Of a stretch of 64,000 bases of DNA, positions 1 to 7,621 are shown one piece after another (the stretch's first letter is position 1; every line of letters starts with the position of its first letter). The DNA is from JBDHWG01 sp039810085 (GTDB taxonomy: Bacteria; Chloroflexota; Anaerolineae; Epilineales; JAHCIE01). A program made the position numbers and the translations under genes. The stretch lies in NCBI GenBank assembly GCA_039810085.1, contig JBDHWG010000001.1:310001-374000 (forward strand). The letters are read 5' to 3'. The notes beneath the pieces are model-generated. The model saw only the letters and a list, made by a program, of their open reading frames with translations, was not told where the DNA came from and searched no databases.

Positions 1-118
1 GCTCGACCAGGTGCAGGACGCGACATTCGCGCGCGGCGCCATTGGCGTGACGGCGGGCCTGGATAGCGCCTCGACGAGCCAGGTTGTCTTCCGCACCCTC
101 CGCCTCTACCGCCCCTAA
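1..118 (+). CDS. C-terminal end of a probable concanavalin A/LamG-like secreted protein (5' truncated)
   Basis: Only the last 38 codons are present, reading in frame from base 2 to the TAA at 116-118. The peptide contains FARGAIGVTAG followed by a Val-Phe-rich strand and ends in LRLYRP. That resembles the final beta strands of DUF1080/LamG-like lectin domains, where a 'GxIGL' strand is followed by 'VxFDN/R-xxxV'. The start and the rest of the protein lie outside the window. A strong hairpin follows the stop codon. The family assignment rests on a short tail and is tentative. Confidence 0.5.
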   Translation, partial: LDQVQDATFARGAIGVTAGLDSASTSQVVFRTLRLYRP

Positions 119-132
119 TCTAAACAGAACGC

Positions 133-165
133 ACAGGGCCTCGCTCGATACGAGCGAGGCCCTGT
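133..165. terminator. Strong hairpin between convergent genes, probable bidirectional terminator
   Basis: A perfect 15-bp GC-rich stem (133-147 with 151-165) closes on a three-base ATA loop. It lies 15 bases after the stop of the first gene and 35 bases before the stop of the converging pspA-like gene. The + strand continues with ATCTTT, only a weak U-tract, so termination efficiency is uncertain. The stem and its position are clear. Confidence 0.8.
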
Positions 166-200
166 ATCTTTCCGCGCGACGGCTGCGAGAGCCTGGCGAA

Positions 201-917
201 TTAGCCCTGGCTGCCGGAGGTTCCAGCGCCGGTCGACGGCGCATCCGAACTGCCCTTGACGCGGGTCTTGAGGGCGGCGAGCTGCGCCTCGATGTCGGGG
301 TCTTCCAACTTATCGAACTCCTTGTCCACCGATGTGGTGCTCTCGACCATCTCGGCTGAGGCGGCGGCGCGCGCCTCCTCTGTCCGCACCTTGTCTTCCA
401 TGCGGCTCATCTCGCTGCCGAAGTCGGGCACTTGTGACATCTGGGATTGGGCCTGCGACATCTGCTGCTTGGCCGCGGCCGCCCGGCTGCGGGCGATCAG
501 CGTGTCGCGCTGGCGCTTGGCGCTCTCATACTTCGACTCCAACTCGTCGAGCTGCGAGCGCAGGCGGGCGACGAGCGCCTCCTGGTCGGCCAGCTGCTGC
601 TGGTAGACGGTCAGCTGCGACTGGTAGTCGCGGGAGCGGCGCAGCGCCTCGCGGGCCAGGTCGTCGCGGTTCTGCTGAACAGCCAGCTCAGCCTTGTGGT
701 TCCACTCGTTGACTTCCTTCTGCGTATCCAGCACCCGCGCTTCCAGGAGCTTCTGCTGCGCCAGCATCTCGGTCGTCTGGGCGCGAGCATCCTGAATGGC
801 GCTTTCCATGTCGCGGATGATCTGGTTGATCATCTTTTCCGGGTCCTCGGCGTGATCCAGCATGTCGTTGATATTGGCGCGGAGGATCGTCGAAATTCGC
901 TCAAAAATCCCTGGCAT
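201..917 (-). CDS. pspA: PspA/IM30 (Vipp1) family membrane-stress protein
   Basis: The 238-residue protein begins MPGIFERISTILRANIN, the typical amphipathic N-terminal helix of PspA/IM30 proteins, followed by the DPEKMINQIIRDMES segment characteristic of the family. A long coiled coil covers roughly residues 25-190 and the tail is Ser/Gly-rich. Family members form ESCRT-III-like rings on the inner face of the cytoplasmic membrane and help maintain it under stress. The start is supported by AAGGAG about 7 bases upstream of the ATG. No pspBC genes are nearby; the adjacent two-component system on the same strand is a possible but unproven partner. Confidence 0.93.
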   Translation of the reverse strand: MPGIFERISTILRANINDMLDHAEDPEKMINQIIRDMESAIQDARAQTTEMLAQQKLLEARVLDTQKEVNEWNHKAELAVQQNRDDLAREALRRSRDYQSQLTVYQQQLADQEALVARLRSQLDELESKYESAKRQRDTLIARSRAAAAKQQMSQAQSQMSQVPDFGSEMSRMEDKVRTEEARAAASAEMVESTTSVDKEFDKLEDPDIEAQLAALKTRVKGSSDAPSTGAGTSGSQG

Positions 918-1147
918 CGTGGCGCTCCTTTTCTATCCTGTGCTCGTCTCGCGTGAGCTAGTTTCCTGCTATTATAGCCGTCTTACCGCGTTAGCGCAAC
1001 GGCGTCCACATCGCTATACGGCGGATCCCTCAAAGGGTTGCGAGAAATGTGACGGGAGTGACGCAGAAAGGCGTGGCGGAGTGACGGGGTGACGATGTGA
1101 TACAGAGAGGCGCGACGCGGTGACGAGGTGACGAGGTGAGTGCAGTT
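918..1147. repeat. Intergenic region with GTGACG-type short repeats
   Basis: Between pspA and the histidine kinase, about 1045-1190 is rich in GTGACGGGGTGACG / GTGACGAGGTGACGAGG units, and 1153-1194 carries their inverse complement (CGTCACTT...CCGTCACTCC...). The unit recurs at about 36541-36660 and in part at 23447-23459. It is probably a dispersed REP-like hairpin element. The inverse arm runs into the histidine kinase gene. The rest of this stretch should contain the pspA promoter, but I see no confident -35/-10 pair. Confidence 0.6.
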
Positions 1148-2572
1148 TCACTTCGTCACTTCTTTCCCCGTCACTCCCTCACTCTCCCATTCCTCCGGCG
1201 CCGCCGGCAGCCACACGGTGAACTTGCTGCCCCTGCCCGGCTCGCTCTCGACCGTGATCTGCCCGCCGTGGCTCTCCACCACCCACTTGGCGATGGGCAG
1301 GCCCAAGCCCGTCCCGCCGGGCCGCCCGGCGCGTGGCTTGGCGTCGGGCACGCGGTAGAAGCGCTCGAAGATGTGCGCCAGGTGCTCCGGCGCGATGCCC
1401 AGGCCAGTGTCGGTAATCTCGACGCGCACCCACGATGGGTCGGCGACCAGGGACAGGCAGACCTGGCCGCCATCCGGCGTGTACTTGATGGCGTTGTCCA
1501 CCAGGTTCAGGATGACTTCCTTGAGCCGGTCGGGGTCGCCCGCTACCATCGCCACGTCCAGGTTGCCGAGGTTGACGGAGACGCCGCCAGCCAGGGTCTT
1601 GGCCTGCTGGTAGACCTCCAGCACGAGGGTCGTCATCTCCACCGGCGCGTGTTGGAACCCCTGTCCCGCGTCGGCCTGGGCCAGCAGCAGCAAATCGCCC
1701 ACCACGCGGGACAGACGGCGCGTCTCCTTGCGCACCGCTTCCAGGGCCACCCTTTGCTCAGCCGGGTCAGGGACGCCCGCCAGAAGCAGTTCGACGTTGC
1801 CCTGGATCGCCGTGAGCGGGGTGCGCAGGGCGTGGGAGGCGTCGGCGAGGAATCGCTGCTGCGCCTCGAAAGCGCGCTGGATGCGCTCCAACATGGCGTT
1901 GAACGTTCCCGCCAGTCGGCCCACCTCGTCGTTCGGGCCGACGTACTCGATGCGGCGGTGGGTGTCCTCGGCGCGCTGAATCTGGTCCGCCAGGGCCGTA
2001 ATATCCATAATCGGCCGCAGCCCGCGCCGAATAATCATGGCGCTAACCACGGTGGCGATGACCAGGGTCACGAGAATGCCGAAGCCGAGGATGAAGCGCA
2101 GACCGCGCAGCGTCGCGTCGATCTCGCTGGTCAGGCGGGCGACCTGGACGACCACCACGGGGCGGCTACTGCCGGCCGGCACGGGCGCACTGTAGAGGCG
2201 CATCGGGTAGCCGTCGACGACGGTGGACGCATAGCGTGCCTGGCCGCGTAGGTTGTCCAACAGCATCGAGTCGTCGATGGGCAGCTGGCGGTTGCGGAGG
2301 TTGTCGGAGCGGGTGATGATTTGCCCGTTGGGCTGGAGAATCTGGACGTAGGTGTCATCCCAGGCGAACGCTTCGGCCGGTGGCAGGAGGATTTGGCCGA
2401 TGCGGCCGATGCGAACCGTCTCACTGACGTTCTCGGCGCGCTGCTGAAGCGCCTCATCGACGCCTTGCAAAGCCAGTCGCGCCAGCAGAAAGTAGGTGGC
2501 AATCGAAAAGGCGATCAGGGCGCTCGCCAGGAACGCGATATTCCACAGCGTCAGGCGCAGGCGAATCGACAC
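1148..2572 (-). CDS. Sensor histidine kinase, OmpR-partner type
   Basis: This 474-residue membrane kinase has TM1 at about 9-32, a periplasmic/extracellular sensor segment at about 33-155 and TM2 at 157-181. A HAMP linker follows, then the dimerisation helix with phospho-acceptor His247 in ASHALRTPL, and an ATPase domain with N-box (NLVDNAIKYTP), DTGLGIAPE and GGTGLGLPIAK. It starts at a GTG three bases after the stop of the response regulator gene, so the two are co-transcribed and probably coupled. The last nine residues (GVTGKEVTK) are encoded by the GTGACG-type intergenic repeat. The stimulus is unknown. Confidence 0.93.
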   Translation of the reverse strand: MSIRLRLTLWNIAFLASALIAFSIATYFLLARLALQGVDEALQQRAENVSETVRIGRIGQILLPPAEAFAWDDTYVQILQPNGQIITRSDNLRNRQLPIDDSMLLDNLRGQARYASTVVDGYPMRLYSAPVPAGSSRPVVVVQVARLTSEIDATLRGLRFILGFGILVTLVIATVVSAMIIRRGLRPIMDITALADQIQRAEDTHRRIEYVGPNDEVGRLAGTFNAMLERIQRAFEAQQRFLADASHALRTPLTAIQGNVELLLAGVPDPAEQRVALEAVRKETRRLSRVVGDLLLLAQADAGQGFQHAPVEMTTLVLEVYQQAKTLAGGVSVNLGNLDVAMVAGDPDRLKEVILNLVDNAIKYTPDGGQVCLSLVADPSWVRVEITDTGLGIAPEHLAHIFERFYRVPDAKPRAGRPGGTGLGLPIAKWVVESHGGQITVESEPGRGSKFTVWLPAAPEEWESEGVTGKEVTK

Positions 2573-2575
2573 ACG

Positions 2576-3238
2576 TCATTCCTCGCGCAAGATGTAGCCG
2601 ACCTCGCGCACCGTCTGGATCAGGTTCGGCTCGCCGAGCTTCTTGCGCAGGTAGCGCACGTACACCTCGATGACGTTGGACTCACCGCCGAAGTCGTAGC
2701 CCCACACCCGGTCGAAGATAACCTCCCGCGAGAGCACCTGGCGCGGGTGCTGCATGAACAGCTCCAGCAGCTCGTACTCCTTCGGCGTCAGGTGAATCTT
2801 GCGCTGGCCGCGCTTCGCCTCACGCGTGGCGGTGTCCAGCGTCAGGTCGCTGAACTGGAGGATGGCCTGGGGCTGGGCGCGGGCGCGGCGCAGCAGCGCC
2901 TTGACGCGCGCCAGCAGCTCGTCGAACGCGAAGGGCTTGACGACGTAGTCGTCGGCGCCCGCTTCGAGGCCCGCCACCCGGTCGGGGATGGCGTCCTTGG
3001 CCGTGAGCATGAGGACGGGGAGGTCCGGCGAGGCGGCGCGCAGCCGCCGGCAAACCTCCAGGCCGTCCAGGTCGGGCAGCATGCGGTCCAGCACCACCAC
3101 GTCGGGCGGATGGTCCCGCGCCAGGGCGAGACCGCTCTCCGCGTCTATGGCGGTGTCTACGGTATAGCCAGCGTAGAGCAGCCCGCGCTGGACGAGGCTA
3201 ATCACTTCGGGTTCGTCGTCGATCACCAGGATGCGCAT
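2576..3238 (-). CDS. OmpR/PhoB-family response regulator
   Basis: The 220-residue protein has a receiver domain with acidic pocket (IDDE, residues 6-9), phospho-acceptor Asp51 in VVVLDRMLPDLDG, Thr79 and Lys101 in YVVKPF. A winged-helix DNA-binding domain at about 125-218 ends in the usual VRTVREVGYILR-like strand. I chose the ATG at 3238 (MRILVIDDE) over an upstream ATG because GGAGGG sits 3-8 bases before it and receiver domains normally begin here. It is the first gene of the two-gene operon with the kinase. Confidence 0.94.
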   Translation of the reverse strand: MRILVIDDEPEVISLVQRGLLYAGYTVDTAIDAESGLALARDHPPDVVVLDRMLPDLDGLEVCRRLRAASPDLPVLMLTAKDAIPDRVAGLEAGADDYVVKPFAFDELLARVKALLRRARAQPQAILQFSDLTLDTATREAKRGQRKIHLTPKEYELLELFMQHPRQVLSREVIFDRVWGYDFGGESNVIEVYVRYLRKKLGEPNLIQTVREVGYILREE

Positions 3239-3361
3239 GCTCCCTCCAACTCTAATGATAGACCGATTGGCAGGCATGGGCAACTGTTGGGAACGCTGCG
3301 CGGTACGGTTTGTGCTACTAAGGAAACACGGAATTAAGGACTTTGTAAATGGGCAGGATGG

Positions 3362-3685
3362 ATGGTTATGTATTATTCGCCTTCTTCATCATCGTCGCGG
3401 GTGCCGATGGACTCGCTGCTCTGGCACAACCGCTGGTGCGTGAGCAAGAGTTGCGTCGGCGACATGTGGCACGTCAAGCGCGTCCCCCAGCCGGAAGCCA
3501 TGTGGTGGGTCGTTGCCAGCTTGGGCGAGAAGCCCCAAATGGTCGCGTCGGATGTCCCCCTCTGCCCGCGCTGCGGGCGGCCGCTCGCCGCAGGGTGTGA
3601 GATCGAGGAGGGACTGAGCCGATGCACCGAGGACGAGGCGGCCCTTCTGCGCGAGTGGCTCAGCATTGACGTCGACGCGGCGTAG
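3362..3685 (+). CDS. Small hypothetical protein with a CPRCG zinc-ribbon-like knuckle
   Basis: This reading frame of up to 107 codons has GC-rich third positions like the neighbouring genes. The likely core starts at the internal ATG at 3407 (MDSLLWHNRW). It is Trp-rich (WHVKRVPQPEAMWWVV) and carries LCPRCGRPL, half of a treble-clef or ribbon-type zinc site, and a further Cys in SRCTEDE. The upstream part (serine run) is probably not translated. No ribosome site is convincing for either start. I do not recognise the family; the codon bias and zinc knuckle argue that it is real. Confidence 0.5.
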   Translation: MVMYYSPSSSSSRVPMDSLLWHNRWCVSKSCVGDMWHVKRVPQPEAMWWVVASLGEKPQMVASDVPLCPRCGRPLAAGCEIEEGLSRCTEDEAALLREWLSIDVDAA

Positions 3686-3765
3686 CTCGCGGCCAAAAAG
3701 CCTCCCACGGAACACATTCAATACAGGGAAAGAAGCCCCGGACCGCGAGACGTAAACACAGAGTT

Positions 3766-3841
3766 GCCACAGAGGCACAGAGAACACAGAGAATAGAGGG
3801 GTTAAATGTCTTTCTCTCTGTGTCCTCTGTGTCTCTGTGGC
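3766..3841. repeat. Long imperfect inverted repeat of the GCCACAGAG... family
   Basis: The left arm (3766-3793) and right arm (3812-3841) match as inverse complements with two mismatches and a two-base indel over about 28 bases, enclosing an 18-base loop. Each arm is a degenerate ~10-base periodic repeat of the CACAGAGG type. The rest of the 350-base gap 3686-4035 shows no other feature beyond the ribosome-binding site before the ABC ATPase. Similar long hairpins with different wording occur at 23227, 40563 and 52572. Confidence 0.8.
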
Positions 3842-4035
3842 TATCTTTCCAATCCAGCCTACGAATGGATGGCTGGCAGCAAATCATGCTAGCCATACGA
3901 CTTCCGACGGATGTCACCCTCCCAAGAAATGTTTATACTATGAAACAGCATCTAGATGCCGAGAGAAACTGCGGCATTGAAGGTGCGTATAGCTAAGAGG
4001 AGTCTCAACGGACCGACGCACAGGGGAGGCCCGTG

Positions 4036-5199
4036 ATGTTACGTTGGTTTCAGCGCGGCAAAAAGCAACGCGCCGACGGATTATATAGATACGGCAATGA
4101 GCGCCTGATTGAACTGCAAGACGTCATCAAGACCTATGATACGGCGGCGGGCACGTTTACCGCGCTCAAGAACATCAACCTCAAGGTGGACGACGGCGAG
4201 TTCGTCGCCATCGTCGGCAAGTCCGGCAGCGGCAAGTCGACCCTGATCAACATGGTTACCGGCATCGACCGGCCCACGTCGGGTCACGTGTTCATCGGCG
4301 ACACGGCAGTCCACGAGCTGAACGAGGGCCAGCTCGCTCAGTGGCGCGGGCGCAATATCGGCATCATCTTCCAGTTCTTCCAACTGCTCCCGACGCTGAC
4401 CGTCGTGGAGAACGTCATGCTACCGATGGACTTTTGCAACATGTACGCGCCACGGGAGCGCCGCGACCGGGCGATGAAGCTCCTGGAGCAGGTGGAGATG
4501 GCGGAGCACGCCGACAAGCTCCCCTCGGCGACCTCCGGCGGCCAGCAGCAGCGCGTCGCTATCGCCCGCGCTCTCGCCAATGACCCGCCCATCCTCGTCG
4601 CCGATGAGCCGACCGGCAACCTCGACTCGCGCACCGCCGAGTCGGTGTTCGAGCTGTTCGAGAGCCTGGTCGAGCAGGGCAAGACCATCGTCATGGTGAC
4701 CCACGACCAGGACCTCGCCAAGCGCGTCTCGCGGACGGTCGTCATCGCCGACGGCCAGATTATCGAGCAGTACCTGGCGCGCGTCTTCCCGTCACTCAGC
4801 GAGGCGCAGCTTGTCGAAGTGACGCGGGAGATCGAGCCGCGCAAGTACTCGGCCGGCGAGGTCATCCTGCACGAGGGCAGCACGGTCGAGAAGTTCTACA
4901 TCATCATCAAGGGCGGCGTCCAGGTGGTCATCGACCAGCCGCAGACGGGCGAGATCGTCGTCGCCTCGATGGGCCCGGGGCAGTACTTCGGCGAAGTCGA
5001 GTTGCTCCACGGCGGCCACAGCATCGCCAGCATCCGCGCCGACCTGCACCACGGCGTCGAGGTGGTCGAGCTGGACGACGACACGTTCAAGCGCCTGGCG
5101 GCGCAGTCGTCGGAGCTGCGCGCCAGCGTGGACCGCACAGCCCACGAGCGCGCGCGGGAGAACCTGACGGCGCGCGGGCGAAAGGTACACCGTGGTTAG
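4036..5199 (+). CDS. MacB/LolD-type ABC ATPase fused to a cyclic-nucleotide-binding-like domain
   Basis: Residues 1-245 are an ABC ATPase of the FtsX-permease class: Walker A GKSGSGKS (61-68), Q-loop FQ at 112-113, signature TSGGQ (166-170, a variant of LSGGQ), Walker B ILVADE and switch His223. Residues about 246-360 form a cNMP-binding fold (YSAGEVILHEG...FYIIIKGGVQVV...GQYFGEVELL). The usual Arg-(S/T)-A phosphate contact is replaced by HSIAS, so nucleotide binding is doubtful. The ATG at 4036 has GGGGAGG six bases upstream; a GTG three bases earlier is also in frame. The end overlaps the permease gene by 8 bases, indicating coupled translation. Confidence 0.9.
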   Translation: MLRWFQRGKKQRADGLYRYGNERLIELQDVIKTYDTAAGTFTALKNINLKVDDGEFVAIVGKSGSGKSTLINMVTGIDRPTSGHVFIGDTAVHELNEGQLAQWRGRNIGIIFQFFQLLPTLTVVENVMLPMDFCNMYAPRERRDRAMKLLEQVEMAEHADKLPSATSGGQQQRVAIARALANDPPILVADEPTGNLDSRTAESVFELFESLVEQGKTIVMVTHDQDLAKRVSRTVVIADGQIIEQYLARVFPSLSEAQLVEVTREIEPRKYSAGEVILHEGSTVEKFYIIIKGGVQVVIDQPQTGEIVVASMGPGQYFGEVELLHGGHSIASIRADLHHGVEVVELDDDTFKRLAAQSSELRASVDRTAHERARENLTARGRKVHRG

Positions 5200-7582
5200 C
5201 CCGCGCTGGCGCAAGATCCTGCGCGACATGGGCAACAATAAGACGCGCACGCTCCTGGTGGTTCTGTCCATCGCCGTCGGCGTGTTTGCCGTCGGCGTTA
5301 TCGTCAGCGCCCAGATGATGCTGGCGAGCGACCTGAGCGCCAACTACGAGGCCACTCAGCCATCGAGCGGCGTGGTGTTCATGCCCCTGTTTACCCAGGA
5401 TCTTGTGGACACCGTCGCGGGCATGAAAGAGATCAAGCTGGCCGAGGGGCGGCGCAGCGTCAGCATGCGCATGAAGACCGGCGAGGACCAGTGGCGCACG
5501 CTGGACCTGGAGGTCATCGACAAGTTCAACGAGCAGAAGGTCAACAAGGTCGTCTCCGAAAGCGGCGACTGGCCGCCGCCCGACAAGCAGATGCTCATCG
5601 AGCGCTCGTCCATCGCCCTGACGGGCGCGCAGGTCGGCGACAAGGTGACGGTGGAGATGCCGGACGGCAAGCTGCGCGAGATCCGCATCGCCGGGCTGGC
5701 CCACGACCTGTTCAAAGCGCCGGCCCAGTTCACCGGCACGCCCAACGGCTACATCAGCATGGATACCCTAGAGTGGCTGGGTTCCCCCAAGGGCTTCAAC
5801 CAGCTCCGCTTCGTCGTCAACGGCGATAGCTGGGACAAGAAGCACATCGAGGACGTCGGCGAGGAAGTGCGCAAGAAGATCGAGAAGGGCGGGCAAGAGG
5901 TCAGCTTCGTCTGGATTCCCACGCCCCACAAGCACCCCGCCGACGATGCCGTTCAGCCGATGTTGATGATTCTCGCCGTCATGGGCGCGCTGTCCCTGTT
6001 CCTGAGCGGCTTCCTGGTGGTCAACACCATCTCGGCGCTCCTGGCGCAGCAGATCAAGCAGATTGGCATCATGAAGGCCATCGGCGCGCGCACGCCGCAG
6101 ATCGCCTCCCTCTACCTCGGCGCGGTGCTCATCTTTGGCCTGCTGGCCCTGGGCGTCGCCATTCCCCTGGGCGCCGTCGGCTCGTATGCCTTCGTCGCCT
6201 ACATGGCGAGCCTCATCAACTTCGACCTGCAAGGCTTCCGCATTCCGCTCACCTCCCTCGCATTGCAGATCGCCATCGGGCTGCTGGTCCCGATTCTCGC
6301 CGCCCTGTGGCCCATCAGTTCGGGCGCGCGCATCACCGTGCGCGAGGCGCTCAGCACATATGGCATGGGCAAGGGGCATTTCGGCGCGAGCTGGACAGAC
6401 AAGGTCATCGAGCGGGTGCGCGGCTTCTCGCGCCCGACGCTCATCTCGATCCGCAACACCTTCCGCCGCAAGTCGCGCCTGGCGCTGACGCTGTTCACCC
6501 TGACGCTCGGCGGCGCGGTGTTCGTGTCCGTGCTCTCGGTACACGCCTCGCTGTTCAACACCCTGGACGACTTCTTCCGCTACTTCAACTACGACATCCA
6601 GGTAAGTTTCACCCGGCCGTACCGCATCGAGGTCGTCCAGGGCGAGGCGCTGAGCGTGCCGGGCATTACGGCGGCCGAGGTGTGGGGCGGCGGCAGCGCC
6701 CAGCGCGTCGAGCCGGATGGCAAGGAAGGCCGCAACATGCAGATGATCGGCCTGCCCGCCGAGACCCAGCTCCTCCAGGCGAAGCTGCTCGAGGGGCGCT
6801 GGCTGCTGCCGAGCGACGAGAACGCCATCGTCATCAACACGTCGGTGACGGACGCCGACCAGGAGCCGGACCTCAAGGTCGGCGACGACGTCAAGCTCAA
6901 GATGAACGGGCGCGAGTCGACGTGGCGCATCGTCGGCAAAGTGCAGGGCGTCCTCACCGGCCCGCTGCTCTACGCCAACCGCCCGTACTACGAGCGCGTC
7001 ACGGAGTCGGTCGGCCGCGCCCACAGCATCCAGGTGGTCACGGCGCAGCACGACCCCGCGACCCAGAACCGGCTGGCCGAGGCGCTCAAGCAGCACTACA
7101 AGGACGTCGGCATCAACGTCAGCAACACGCAGACCGTCGGCTCGATTCGCCAGAACATCGAGTACCAGTTCAACATCCTGGTCGTGTTCCTCGCCATCAT
7201 GGCGATCCTGCTCGCCGTGGTTGGCGGTCTGGGCCTGATGGGGACGATGAGCATCAACGTCATCGAGCGCACCCGCGAGATTGGCGTCATGCGCGCCGTC
7301 GGCGCGAGTGACGGCTCCGTCCTGCGCATCTTCCTGTTCGAGGGCGTGTTCATCGGCATCCTGAGCTGGGCCGTCGGCACACTGCTGGCCCTGCCCATCA
7401 GCCGTCTGCTCAGCCAGGCAGTGGGCATCGCGTTCCTGAAAGCGCCGCTGAGCTACGTCTTCTCGATGCAGGGCGCGCTGGTCTGGCTCGGCCTGGTCAT
7501 CGTGCTGGCCGCCATCGCGAGCCTGCTCCCCTCCTGGAACGCCTCGCGTCTCACCGTCCGCGACGTGTTGGCATATGAATAA
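5192..7582 (+). CDS. ABC transporter permease with two FtsX/MacB repeats
   Basis: The 796-residue membrane protein has two copies of the FtsX-type permease module. TM segments are visible at about 14-38, 255-283, 306-345 and 355-382 in the first half, and near 430-452, 662-690, 712-735 and 757-782 in the second. Large extracytoplasmic MacB-like domains lie between the first and second TM of each half. It starts with GTG inside the end of the ATPase gene. The ATPase dimer and this protein could form a complete LolCDE/MacB-like mechanotransmission machine. No adaptor or lipoprotein gene is adjacent, so the substrate is unknown. Confidence 0.9.
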   Translation: MVSPRWRKILRDMGNNKTRTLLVVLSIAVGVFAVGVIVSAQMMLASDLSANYEATQPSSGVVFMPLFTQDLVDTVAGMKEIKLAEGRRSVSMRMKTGEDQWRTLDLEVIDKFNEQKVNKVVSESGDWPPPDKQMLIERSSIALTGAQVGDKVTVEMPDGKLREIRIAGLAHDLFKAPAQFTGTPNGYISMDTLEWLGSPKGFNQLRFVVNGDSWDKKHIEDVGEEVRKKIEKGGQEVSFVWIPTPHKHPADDAVQPMLMILAVMGALSLFLSGFLVVNTISALLAQQIKQIGIMKAIGARTPQIASLYLGAVLIFGLLALGVAIPLGAVGSYAFVAYMASLINFDLQGFRIPLTSLALQIAIGLLVPILAALWPISSGARITVREALSTYGMGKGHFGASWTDKVIERVRGFSRPTLISIRNTFRRKSRLALTLFTLTLGGAVFVSVLSVHASLFNTLDDFFRYFNYDIQVSFTRPYRIEVVQGEALSVPGITAAEVWGGGSAQRVEPDGKEGRNMQMIGLPAETQLLQAKLLEGRWLLPSDENAIVINTSVTDADQEPDLKVGDDVKLKMNGRESTWRIVGKVQGVLTGPLLYANRPYYERVTESVGRAHSIQVVTAQHDPATQNRLAEALKQHYKDVGINVSNTQTVGSIRQNIEYQFNILVVFLAIMAILLAVVGGLGLMGTMSINVIERTREIGVMRAVGASDGSVLRIFLFEGVFIGILSWAVGTLLALPISRLLSQAVGIAFLKAPLSYVFSMQGALVWLGLVIVLAAIASLLPSWNASRLTVRDVLAYE

Positions 7583-7621
7583 CCCCGCCCCCGTCGTTGC
7601 ATTGTCATGCCGCAGGACGCA

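Noticed and set aside
5768..7096. Long minus-strand frame (442 codons) opposite the FtsX permease gene
   Set aside because: Antisense shadow of a GC-rich gene: Arg/Ala/Gly/His-rich composition without domains, while the + strand has clear permease motifs.
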